Source: CAYSHJ01 sp964589725
GTDB taxonomy: Bacteria; Planctomycetota; Planctomycetia; Planctomycetales; Planctomycetaceae
Assembly (NCBI GenBank): GCA_964589725.1
Contig: CAZPUJ010000301.1
Location: forward strand, 1-9,642
DNA: 9,642 nt
Reading direction: 5' to 3'
Each line of letters opens with the position of its first letter. Position 1 is the first letter of the stretch. The notes under the pieces are model-generated. The model was not told the DNA's origin, did not search any database, and was given only the letters and a program-made list of their open reading frames with translations. Shown here piece after piece: positions 1-7,942 of the stretch. Both the position numbers and the translations under genes were made by a program.

Positions 1-1344
1 CTTCTTCTGAGCCGGTTTGCCGGGGCGTGAGTCTCCACCGACGTTGTCGGATGTGGTGGAGATGTAGTCGTGCGGGAAGTGCAGCTTCCATTTTCCGCTG
101 CGGACGGCTTGCAGGTGTTGGCCCCAGTAAAAGTACAACGCCTCGTGCGGGCTTTTGGCGTCGGGCTGTCCGCTGATGAGCGGCCAAATGTCGAGACCGT
201 CGATGGGGCGCTGGGGCAAATCCGCTCCGGCCAGCTTCGCCAGAGTCGGCAGGATGTCGATCGTCATGGCCGGCTCGCGACAAATTTTTCCGGCCGGAAT
301 CTGACCCGGCCAGCGCATGACGCAGGGGACTCGCACTCCGCCCTCCCAGGACGTCCCTTTGCCTTCGCGCAATCCGCCCGTTGAGCCGGCGTGATTGCCG
401 TAGGTCAGCCAGGGACCGTTGTCCGACGCGAAGATGACCAGCGTCCGCTCGGCCAGCTCCAACCGATCCAGCGTTGCCGTGATCTGGCCGACGGACCAGT
501 CGATCTCTTGAATCACGTCGCCGTAGAGACCTTGTTCCGACTTGCCACGCTGCTTGTCCGACACGAACAGTGGCACGTGCGGCATCGCGTGCGGCACGTA
601 CACGAAAAAGGGACGATCTTCATGTTTTTCGATGAACTTGACCGCGCGCTCGGTGTACCACGTCGTCAGATGCTTCTGATCCTCGGCTGTGACGTTGGCA
701 TTGACGGTTTTGTCCCCTTCGATCAGCGGCAGGTACGGCCAGCGTTGCAGTCGCTCGGCGATCGGCAGTTCGGCGACGCTCGGATGATTCGGCCACATGT
801 CGTTCGAGTACGGCCGGCCGAAGTATTCGTCGAATCCGTGCCGAGTGGGCAGGAACTGCGGATGATGTCCCAAGTGCCACTTGCCAAAGATCGCCGTCGC
901 ATAGCCGCGCGTCTTCAAGACTTCGGCGATCGTCGTCTCGTCATCATGAATGCCATGCTTGCTCGCCGGCCCCAGCGCGCCGAGGATGCCAAGTCGATTC
1001 GGATAACACCCCGTCAGCAACGCCGTGCGCGACGCCGAACAGACTGCTTGAGCGACATAGAAATCCGTAAACCGCACGCCTTCAGTGGCGAGCCGATCAA
1101 GGTTCGGTGTCGTCCAACCTCTCGCTCCATAGCAACCGAGATCTCCGTAGCCGAGGTCGTCGGCATAGACCAGCACGACATTCGGTGGACGATCATCGGC
1201 GGCTTGAACGGTGCTGGTCAGAGCGGCGAACAGGAACAGTAAGATCATCACGGCGACGTTTCTTGTGGCCTTTGAGAATCGCCGATGGACGACAGAAAAA
1301 CGCAGGACAGGAAAATAAGGCAAGCCGAATCGCATTGCTTCCAT
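1..1344 (-). CDS. Arylsulfatase A-like sulfatase, Cys-type (C-terminus off window)
   Basis: This is a formylglycine-dependent sulfatase that hydrolyses sulfate esters, probably on an exported carbohydrate. The minus frame is open from ATG 1344 to the window edge, giving 448 visible residues; the truncation comes from the window, not from mutation. A hydrophobic stretch ending ALTSTVQA at residue 48 looks like a signal peptide with a long basic N-region. ATG 1335, or the GTG/ATG pair at 1251/1248, are alternative starts. Visible active-site elements by comparison with human arylsulfatase A are metal ligands D62-D63 (YADDLGYGD), the modification motif C102-S-A-S-R106 (Ala where Pro is usual), GKWH with K155 and H157, PHAMPH with H256, SDNG with D308-N309, and K329 in EGKGTSWEGG. 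Cys102 must be converted to formylglycine for activity. The gene starts 38 bp after the stop of the esterase/SMP-30 gene on the same strand, so co-transcription is likely. The family is certain; the substrate cannot be read. Confidence 0.95.
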   Translation of the reverse strand, partial: MEAMRFGLPYFPVLRFSVVHRRFSKATRNVAVMILLFLFAALTSTVQAADDRPPNVVLVYADDLGYGDLGCYGARGWTTPNLDRLATEGVRFTDFYVAQAVCSASRTALLTGCYPNRLGILGALGPASKHGIHDDETTIAEVLKTRGYATAIFGKWHLGHHPQFLPTRHGFDEYFGRPYSNDMWPNHPSVAELPIAERLQRWPYLPLIEGDKTVNANVTAEDQKHLTTWYTERAVKFIEKHEDRPFFVYVPHAMPHVPLFVSDKQRGKSEQGLYGDVIQEIDWSVGQITATLDRLELAERTLVIFASDNGPWLTYGNHAGSTGGLREGKGTSWEGGVRVPCVMRWPGQIPAGKICREPAMTIDILPTLAKLAGADLPQRPIDGLDIWPLISGQPDAKSPHEALYFYWGQHLQAVRSGKWKLHFPHDYISTTSDNVGGDSRPGKPAQKK

Positions 1345-1382
1345 CTTTCTGCCCCAGATATTGCCGTTGGCTTCGAATGACT

Positions 1383-3122
<1,740 letters not shown>

Positions 3123-3392
3123 GGGTGTCTCACTCCAACAGCGATGTGATTGGAAATTGCAAACGGGTCGGAGCGTAACAAAACCACAATGCGGAAACAC
3201 GGCTGCCGAGCGACGGCTACGTTCAGGCTGCGCAGCGTGAAGCAGTCAGTCAAGAGTCTTTTTCCCATTCGCTCCGCTTAACAACATTCGCGAGGTAAGT
3301 CTCGTATCCGCGGAATGTCGCGGTTGGTGAATCGTTCCCCATGAGATATTGTCGCTGCTGATGCCGATGCTCAATTGCGAATCGGGACGAGG
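3123..3392. promoter_or_regulatory. Divergent intergenic region, promoters presumed
   Basis: These 270 bp separate the minus-strand esterase/sulfatase operon from the plus-strand SUMF1 lipoprotein gene, so promoters for both must lie here or just inside. I found no convincing sigma-70-like -35/-10 pair, operator palindrome or small gene. The region contains the rejected upstream start of the esterase at 3200 and the rejected TTG start of the lipoprotein at 3375. Confidence 0.4.
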
Positions 3393-4466
3393 ATGGCTCA
3401 CGCTCGACCACAATTCACCGAGGAGTCTGCGTTGTTGTTCGGTCGTCTTAGATCACTTGGTCTCTCGCTTCGATGTTTTGGATTGATGCTGCTTGCGGGG
3501 TGCAACGCGGGGGACGGTGTTCCAGAGGCAATCAAGTCCGAACGAAATGCCTCCTTCGACAACCCCGACACGCGGGTGACCTCGCTCGAACGAATGACCA
3601 ATCGTTTGGGGATGGCATTTCGGCTCATCCCAGAGGGCGAGTTCGCAATGGGCACAGAGGACGTGAGTCCGTTCGGCGAATTCGCTGCTTGCGAGCAGCC
3701 GCAGCACGTCGTCCGCCTGACGCGACCATTTTGGATGAGCGAATGCGAAGTCACCGTCGGTCAATTCCGACGGTTCGTCGAGGAGACCAGCTTTCGCACT
3801 GAAGCCGAACGAACCGGCCAAGGAGTGAATGGGCTGAACTTGCTCACAGGCGAAGTGCAGCAACATTCGGAACGAATCTGGTCGTCCCCCGGATTTCTTC
3901 AAACGGAACAGCATCCGGTCGTCGGCGTGAGCTGGAGCGACGCGCACGATTTCTGCGTTTGGCTCAGCCAGAAAGAAGAACGCGTGTATCGGCTGCCAAC
4001 GGAAGCCGAATGGGAATATGCCTGCCGAGCCGGGAGCAAGACGCCGTTCGCTTCTGGGGATTCGCTCTCACCGATGATAGCCAATGTGGGCGACGTCGCG
4101 CTGCGAGCGGTGTTCGCCAGGGCGACCTCCACTGCGAATTGGAGCGATCAATATCCGTTCACCGCTCACGTCGGTTCGTGTCAACCGAATCGTTTTGGAC
4201 TCTACGACATGCACGGCAATGTCGGCGAGTGGTGCCAGGACTGGTTCGACTCGGAGTATTACGCTTCGTCGCCAGCAGTCGATCCTCCCGGGCCAGCGGC
4301 AGCGACCAATTGGCGCGTCGTGCGAGGCGGAAGCTGGTACAACTCGCCAGTGCATTGCCGCAGCGCCGGGCGGCATGACGGCCTACCTACCGCGCCGAGC
4401 ACCACCAACGGCTTTCGCGTCGTGTTGGAGGCGGACCAAGCCAGAGAGCCGAGTGCCGCACACTAG
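3393..4466 (+). CDS. SUMF1/FGE-domain lipoprotein lacking a catalytic Cys
   Basis: This 357-residue protein carries a formylglycine-generating-enzyme-sulfatase (SUMF1, C-type-lectin-like) domain behind a lipoprotein signal. The lipobox LLAGC puts the acylated cysteine at C37. The SUMF1 domain spans about residues 70-350. It shows IPEGEFAMG, a conserved VGVSWSDAHDFCVWL segment, YRLPTEAEWEYACRAG, the hallmark GLYDMHGNVGEWCQDWF, RGGSW and a terminal NGFRVVL. True FGE has two catalytic cysteines six positions apart (LCxxxYC). Here the corresponding YNSPVHC has N317 and C322, and the final NGFR lacks its following Cys, so formylglycine-generating activity is unlikely. Its role may be structural, binding or another SUMF1-type reaction. 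The start is uncertain. ATG 3393 has only GAGG directly abutting it, whereas TTG 3432 has GAGGAG six bases upstream and gives a compact 24-residue signal ending at the same cysteine; TTG 3375 is less likely. It is divergent from the sulfatase operon. Confidence 0.88.
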   Translation: MAHARPQFTEESALLFGRLRSLGLSLRCFGLMLLAGCNAGDGVPEAIKSERNASFDNPDTRVTSLERMTNRLGMAFRLIPEGEFAMGTEDVSPFGEFAACEQPQHVVRLTRPFWMSECEVTVGQFRRFVEETSFRTEAERTGQGVNGLNLLTGEVQQHSERIWSSPGFLQTEQHPVVGVSWSDAHDFCVWLSQKEERVYRLPTEAEWEYACRAGSKTPFASGDSLSPMIANVGDVALRAVFARATSTANWSDQYPFTAHVGSCQPNRFGLYDMHGNVGEWCQDWFDSEYYASSPAVDPPGPAAATNWRVVRGGSWYNSPVHCRSAGRHDGLPTAPSTTNGFRVVLEADQAREPSAAH

Positions 4467-4479
4467 CCCGAAACGTCAG
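4466..4479 (+). repeat. 14-bp repeat motif, left outer copy
   Basis: GCCCGAAACGTCAG differs at two positions from ACCCGAAGCGTCAG at 9289-9302. It lies in inverted orientation to CTGACACTTCGGGT at 4752-4765. It begins on the last base of the lipoprotein gene's stop codon, so it marks the left boundary of the repeat block between the two convergent genes. Confidence 0.6.
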
Positions 4480-4525
4480 TTTTGAAGATGGGCTTTTTAG
4501 CCCCGCGAGGGGCGGAAGATAGTAG

Positions 4526-4545
4526 CCCAGGGCGAAAGCCCTGGG
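4526..4545 (+). repeat. Hairpin, 8-bp stem with GAAA tetraloop
   Basis: CCCAGGGC-GAAA-GCCCTGGG is a perfect 8-bp stem closed by a GNRA-type loop when read on the plus strand. Its counterpart in the right arm of the inverted repeat differs by a compensated base-pair swap. Confidence 0.8.
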
Positions 4546-4647
4546 ATTGGTGCCATACGAAACAGCCAAAGCCCCGGAGGGGCGAAAGAATCGATGTCAA
4601 GAACTCTGTCGCCCCTCCGGGGTTCTGCGGATTCGTGTGGTCGCAAA

Positions 4648-4667
4648 CCCACGGCTTACGCCGTGGG
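4648..4667 (-). repeat. Hairpin, 8-bp stem with GTAA tetraloop on minus strand
   Basis: Read on the minus strand this is CCCACGGC-GTAA-GCCGTGGG, another perfect 8-bp stem with a GNRA-type loop. Compared with 4526-4545, one stem pair is swapped (G-C to C-G), so pairing is kept despite the changes. Confidence 0.8.
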
Positions 4668-4751
4668 CTATTACCTTTCGCCCCTGCCGGGGCTGACAAA
4701 CACCCCAACATCAAAAAGCGCCAGACAGCCTGTCGCCGCCACGCGCTCTTG

Positions 4752-4765
4752 CTGACACTTCGGGT
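4752..4765 (-). repeat. 14-bp repeat motif, right outer copy
   Basis: CTGACACTTCGGGT differs from CTGACGCTTCGGGT at 9324-9337 by one base. It is inverted relative to 4466-4479, matching the reverse complement of that copy at 11 of 14 positions. With that copy it brackets the inverted-repeat block. Confidence 0.6.
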
Positions 4766-4806
4766 TCGCGTGGCGAGAGGCCGCATTCGAGTGGACTATT
4801 CGGCGG

Positions 4807-6693
4807 CTACTTCCCGGCCCGCTCGCGCGCCAGTTTCCGTCGTTGGTAACGATTCCATTCCTCGTCAAAATAGTTTTGGTTCGACCTGGTCAGCTCGCGA
4901 AAGTCATCCCATCTCTGGGTGGTCATTTGGAAATAGCAGATCGCCATTTCATCCGTCGAAAAATCGCCCCACCGCACCGTTCGAGGGGGGCTGTTGGGAT
5001 TTAACGCATTCCCAGCCGAGTTGTCGAACCAGCATTCCAAGTCGATGCGTGTCCCTTCCGGCAGTGTGATCGGTTCGGCGTAGACGTAATGAGCCTGCCA
5101 ATAGAAGTCCCAATTTTTGATCCAAATCAACGGGATGGGATCACCGTTCGGTGGGTGGGCCGTAGCACGAATCTCCTTTCCGAGGACGTGCATGTGGGGC
5201 GTGGCATCCAGCAGGATCGTCTCAACGGGGACTGTCAACGAGGCGCGATGCAGATGCCGTGAGATCCCGGCGGGGATTTCCAAATCGACATTCGCCACCA
5301 TTCCCTCGGTCACCACCCAGGTGGCCGATTTCGGTGCGAAATACAAACCGAGACGAGACCGATCGCGGACCACTTTGCCGCAGGGGTGATAGTGAATCTG
5401 CAAGATGATGTCCGAATCCTTTTCCAACGGGCGTCCCATCCCCGGCGGAAGTTCGCGCGGCAATCCTCCCGGTCCCCAACCCACGAGTCCGCCAGATGTG
5501 GCGAAACCCGGGGTGCCAATACTGCTGTATCCGGGAGCCGGATCGGCCGCATCCAACTTCTTTCCATGTCCGGTGGTGTCGTAGAAGACCAGCGCGTGAT
5601 GCACGACCTGCGGCGCACCGGGGCGAAACTCCACCGCGCGCACGAGCCGGTTTTCGGTCAGGCCGGTTGGGATCACGAAATGCTGATAGATATCCGGACA
5701 ATCGGCCGGAACTTCAAACGGTTCCGGCATGACGAGGACCAAATCCGGTTGCCCCAGTTGCCAACCCGCCACAAATCTTGGTTGCGGAGGAAGATCATGC
5801 GGATCACCGCAAGGCGCTCCTTGCGCCACCCAAGTGTCGATCGTGGCGATGTCCGACTCCGACAGGCGTCGTTCATTTTGAAAATGGCCGTAGCCCAGTT
5901 CCGGCTTCCAGGGAGGCATCAATCTTCGCTGAGTGACTTGTCGAATCTGTTGTGCGTGCGAGCGTGCCTCCGCGTAGCTCAGCAATGAAAACGGAGCGAC
6001 CTCGTCGGGTCGATGACAACTCGCGCATTGCTCAAACAGGATCGGAGCGACATCGCGGCAATAGGTCACGTCCTCCGCCACGGCGGCGTCCGGCGACTCA
6101 ATCACGCAGCCCACCGGCTTTGTCCGACTGATCGCGATCTTTTGCCCATCAACGATGCAGTTCAACGCGTCCCGCAGATCCGCGTGCCGGATCGTCAGCC
6201 GTTTTTGTCCGAGATCGGCGAAGCGGTCATCGACTCGCCCTGAATAGAGAATCTCGTTCTCCGCTCCCACCACGATCGCCTGCGGCGTGTGTGTCGCACC
6301 GAGTCTCTCGCAGAGTTCGTGATGACGATCCCAGATGACGGGGAACCGAATTCCGTACTCTTGCTGATGAGCTTCGACCTCGTCCGGCGTCGCATTTCGT
6401 CCAGGGACGACTCCCACAACCGCGATGAGCTTCGAGGCGAATTCCTCGTGCAGCCGATTCAACGTCGGAAGATAGCCGTTGCTGATCGGGCAATTCACCG
6501 AGAGAAACAGATAGACCGTCGCTCGCGGCCGGTGAGCCGGCCCAGCCGTCGCCGCGTCCGTTTCGGACGGACTTGCAGCCTCCAAAGCTCCGTCGGGAGT
6601 CGTGGCCACCGTCGACAGCCATCCGCGCTGTTGCAGGCCCCAAGCACAAAGCCCCAAACCCAAAGCGACTGCCACAACCAATCGGCGATCCAT
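4807..6693 (-). CDS. Membrane-anchored redoxin / cytochrome c / Cu monooxygenase-like fusion
   Basis: This 628-residue protein has three redox domains behind an N-terminal membrane segment or uncleaved signal (residues 4-20). Residues about 55-200 form a thioredoxin/AhpC-like fold. It has C68-P-I-S71 in place of CxxC, the cis-proline loop THTPQ (134-138), and C196 in KPVGC. Residues about 205-300 carry a c-type haem site C223-A-S-C226-H227, with M259 in LMPPW a possible axial ligand. Residues about 315-590 resemble the copper type II, ascorbate-dependent (peptidylglycine hydroxylase-like) monooxygenases. All expected copper ligands have candidates: H365-H366, H434 in QIHYH, H500 and H502 in PHMH, and M583 in DEMAI. 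Start ATG 6693 is preceded by GGGAGG at seven-base spacing. The product should act outside the cytoplasmic membrane. The cytochrome or redoxin domain may pass electrons to the copper site, which is inference; the substrate is unknown. It is divergent from the nitrilase gene. Confidence 0.9.
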   Translation of the reverse strand: MDRRLVVAVALGLGLCAWGLQQRGWLSTVATTPDGALEAASPSETDAATAGPAHRPRATVYLFLSVNCPISNGYLPTLNRLHEEFASKLIAVVGVVPGRNATPDEVEAHQQEYGIRFPVIWDRHHELCERLGATHTPQAIVVGAENEILYSGRVDDRFADLGQKRLTIRHADLRDALNCIVDGQKIAISRTKPVGCVIESPDAAVAEDVTYCRDVAPILFEQCASCHRPDEVAPFSLLSYAEARSHAQQIRQVTQRRLMPPWKPELGYGHFQNERRLSESDIATIDTWVAQGAPCGDPHDLPPQPRFVAGWQLGQPDLVLVMPEPFEVPADCPDIYQHFVIPTGLTENRLVRAVEFRPGAPQVVHHALVFYDTTGHGKKLDAADPAPGYSSIGTPGFATSGGLVGWGPGGLPRELPPGMGRPLEKDSDIILQIHYHPCGKVVRDRSRLGLYFAPKSATWVVTEGMVANVDLEIPAGISRHLHRASLTVPVETILLDATPHMHVLGKEIRATAHPPNGDPIPLIWIKNWDFYWQAHYVYAEPITLPEGTRIDLECWFDNSAGNALNPNSPPRTVRWGDFSTDEMAICYFQMTTQRWDDFRELTRSNQNYFDEEWNRYQRRKLARERAGK

Positions 6694-6987
6694 TGGCCGT
6701 CCTCCCGAAGCTCCATCCGGTATCTCGTTGCCGCGCAGATTAGAAAAAGTATGCCCTCAGCGAATAGCCGAGTTCGTGCTTCTTGTCATTAGCTGGAGGA
6801 ACGCACGAAGCGAAATGTGTTAGCCAAATTGGTGACACGATCCACGGCGATGAGTGGAATCTGGAAAGAAACGTCGGTAAGACGATGCAGCGGAACCACA
6901 GTCAAAGTCAGGGATCCCCGTGCCGCGCGTCTCGACGCCGGCCTGTGGTCTCTCGACCTCACCCCTCGACTTTCTTGGAGAACGGCC
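6694..6987. promoter_or_regulatory. Divergent intergenic region, promoters presumed
   Basis: These 294 bp separate the redox-fusion gene (minus) from the nitrilase gene (plus) and must supply both promoters. I see a weak inverted repeat, TTCGTGC at 6773-6779 and GCACGAA at 6803-6809, with a 23-base loop. There is no convincing promoter pair. The open frame upstream of the nitrilase ATG (from 6817) shows no family resemblance. Confidence 0.4.
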
Positions 6988-7818
6988 ATGCGTATCGGTC
7001 ACTGCCAAGTGGACTCTCAGTTGGGAGATTTCGACGGCAATCTCGCCAAAGTGATCGCCGGCCTCGAACGGGCGGAGCGCGAACGAGTCGAGATCGTCAG
7101 CTTCCCGGAATGCTTTTTGACTGGCTATCCCGACACGGAAGAGTTGGCTCGGCGCGATGCGTTCTCCGTCGACTCGGCCTCAATGATGAAAGTGCTCGAC
7201 GCGACCAGCGGCTTTGAGTCGGTCGTGATCGTCGGCTTCAACGAACTGCGCGGGCCGGACCTTTTCAACACGGTGCTGATCGCTCACAAAGGGCACTTGC
7301 TGGGCACGTTTAGCAAGTGCAGCGCGTACCAACGCTTTCATAAGCAAGGCCGCGAGTTCCCCGTGTTTCAACACAACGGGCTGACGTTCGGCGTGGTGAT
7401 CTGTTCGGACGGCGGCTACATCGAGCCGACTCGGCTGCTGGCGCTGCAGGGGGCGAAGGTGATCTTCTCGCCGCACTTCAACTACATCGGCAAGGAGGGT
7501 CTGATCGGCCACTTCATGAAGGTCCGCGCCGACCACACCGCCCGCGCGGTCGAGAATAACGTTTATTTCGTGCGCGGCAACAACGTGTCGCTCGGCAAAG
7601 AAGAGTGCATCACGAAGAATGACGGTGTCGGCTACGGCGACAGCTACATCGTCGATCCGCACGGCGAGATCCTGGTCCGCAGCCGCCGCCACGTCGAAGA
7701 TTTCATCTTGGCCGACATCGACGTCTCGGGCAGTGACAAGAGTTGGGGAGTCGGCCGCTCGATGTGGAGCGCTCGCGAATTTGGGCAGCAGTTGCTAAAA
7801 ATCGCGAATCGCTCGTAG
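6988..7818 (+). CDS. Carbon-nitrogen hydrolase (nitrilase superfamily amidohydrolase)
   Basis: This 276-residue protein has the nitrilase/amidase fold and probably hydrolyses an amide or carbamoyl C-N bond in the cytoplasm, since no signal peptide is seen. The catalytic triad is E41 in SFPECFLTGYP, K110 in GTFSKCSAYQ, and C139 in VVICSDGG followed by EPTRLLALQGAKVI. The N-terminus MRIGHCQVDSQLGDFDGNL is the usual first strand of the family. I therefore start at ATG 6988, which has GGAGAA upstream at good spacing, and not at the open upstream codons from 6817. The length is normal for single-domain members such as N-carbamoyl-amino-acid and N-carbamoylputrescine amidohydrolases. The substrate cannot be assigned from motifs. 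The gene is a single transcription unit, convergent with the DUF1501 gene and divergent from the redox fusion. Confidence 0.93.
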   Translation: MRIGHCQVDSQLGDFDGNLAKVIAGLERAERERVEIVSFPECFLTGYPDTEELARRDAFSVDSASMMKVLDATSGFESVVIVGFNELRGPDLFNTVLIAHKGHLLGTFSKCSAYQRFHKQGREFPVFQHNGLTFGVVICSDGGYIEPTRLLALQGAKVIFSPHFNYIGKEGLIGHFMKVRADHTARAVENNVYFVRGNNVSLGKEECITKNDGVGYGDSYIVDPHGEILVRSRRHVEDFILADIDVSGSDKSWGVGRSMWSAREFGQQLLKIANRS

Positions 7819-7854
7819 CTGAATTCGCAAGATTCAGCGTTTTCGACGAGCGAT
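7808..7854. terminator. Bipartite hairpin, possible bidirectional terminator
   Basis: Outer arms ATCGCTCG (7808-7815) and CGAGCGAT (7847-7854) enclose inner arms GCTGAAT (7818-7824) and ATTCAGC (7832-7838), with a seven-base loop. The structure spans the nitrilase stop codon and lies between two convergent genes. GTTTTC follows the inner stem on the plus strand, but there is no long T-run, so termination is plausible rather than shown. Confidence 0.5.
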
Positions 7855-7903
7855 CGTTCGGCGTGCGGCCGAACTCGCCCGTCCAAATCACGAGCGCCTT
7901 ATT
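7853..7903 (-). pseudogene. Remnant of a second DUF1501 gene
   Basis: The minus frame here reads NKALVIWTGEFGRTPND, which matches the signature strand and EFGRTP motif of DUF1501 proteins. It is not a copy of the intact neighbour, which has STLVAIISEFGRTPKIN at the same motif. The frame is open for only about a dozen codons upstream (TGA just beyond, near 7942). After the motif the sequence becomes unrelated and runs into the antisense of the nitrilase 3' end. No start, signal or GRDHW block is present. It lies just downstream of the intact DUF1501 gene on the same strand, so a decayed tandem paralogue or deletion scar is the simplest reading. Only about 17 residues support this. Confidence 0.6.
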
Positions 7904-7942
7904 CGGCTTCGTTCGACACCTTCCGAAACAACGGCTAACGAC

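Larger units (their letters stand above)
4499..4694. repeat. Long imperfect inverted repeat built of hairpins
   Basis: The arm 4499-4591 aligns with the reverse complement of 4603-4694 over about 93 columns. By hand I count about 73 matches with one single-base gap. The two arms are separated by only 11 bases. Each arm has the same three modules in order: a GCCCC..GGGGC hairpin (4500-4513 and 4680-4693), an 8-bp hairpin starting CCCA (4526-4545 and 4648-4667), and a CCCC-GGA-GGGG hairpin (4571-4583 and 4611-4623). A spacer of lower identity lies between the second and third. The block sits between convergent genes and could terminate transcription from both sides, but no uridine-rich tails follow the stems. 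I take it to be a planctomycete-type dispersed repeat; it encodes no transposase. Confidence 0.85.
4467..4806. other. Gene-free convergent intergenic region
   Basis: These 340 bp lie between the stops of two convergent genes. They hold the outer 14-bp motif copies, the hairpin inverted repeat, and about 110 bp (4695-4806) with no other structure I recognise. Open frames that cross the region on both strands are translations of the repeats (for example SPGRKPWDW-like and LTLRVR peptides) and are not supported as genes. Confidence 0.7.

Noticed and set aside
391..1242. Long plus-strand open frame of 283 codons
   Set aside because: It is antisense to the sulfatase, whose frame contains the full set of active-site motifs. 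The openness reflects GC-rich codon bias.
3393..4466. Annotation as a genuine formylglycine-generating enzyme that activates the adjacent sulfatase
   Set aside because: The first catalytic Cys position is Asn317, and the NGFR end lacks the usual following Cys. The protein is also a lipoprotein, so I kept only the SUMF1-domain call.
4500..4693. CRISPR-like array of short palindromic repeats
   Set aside because: The hairpins are not direct repeats of constant length with regular unique spacers. They form one inverted duplication, and no cas gene is nearby.
4482..5069. Plus-strand 195-codon open frame through the repeat block into the end of the redox-fusion gene
   Set aside because: Its first part is translation of hairpin repeats and its second part is antisense to a strongly supported gene. 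It has no family resemblance.
6773..6809. Inverted repeat TTCGTGC/GCACGAA as an operator
   Set aside because: The 7-bp arms are 23 bases apart and of a size expected by chance in a 294-bp region. There is no regulator next to it.
6817..6987. N-terminal extension of the nitrilase by 57 residues
   Set aside because: The extension has no signal-peptide or family character. The ATG at 6988 has a good ribosome-binding site and starts the conserved first strand.
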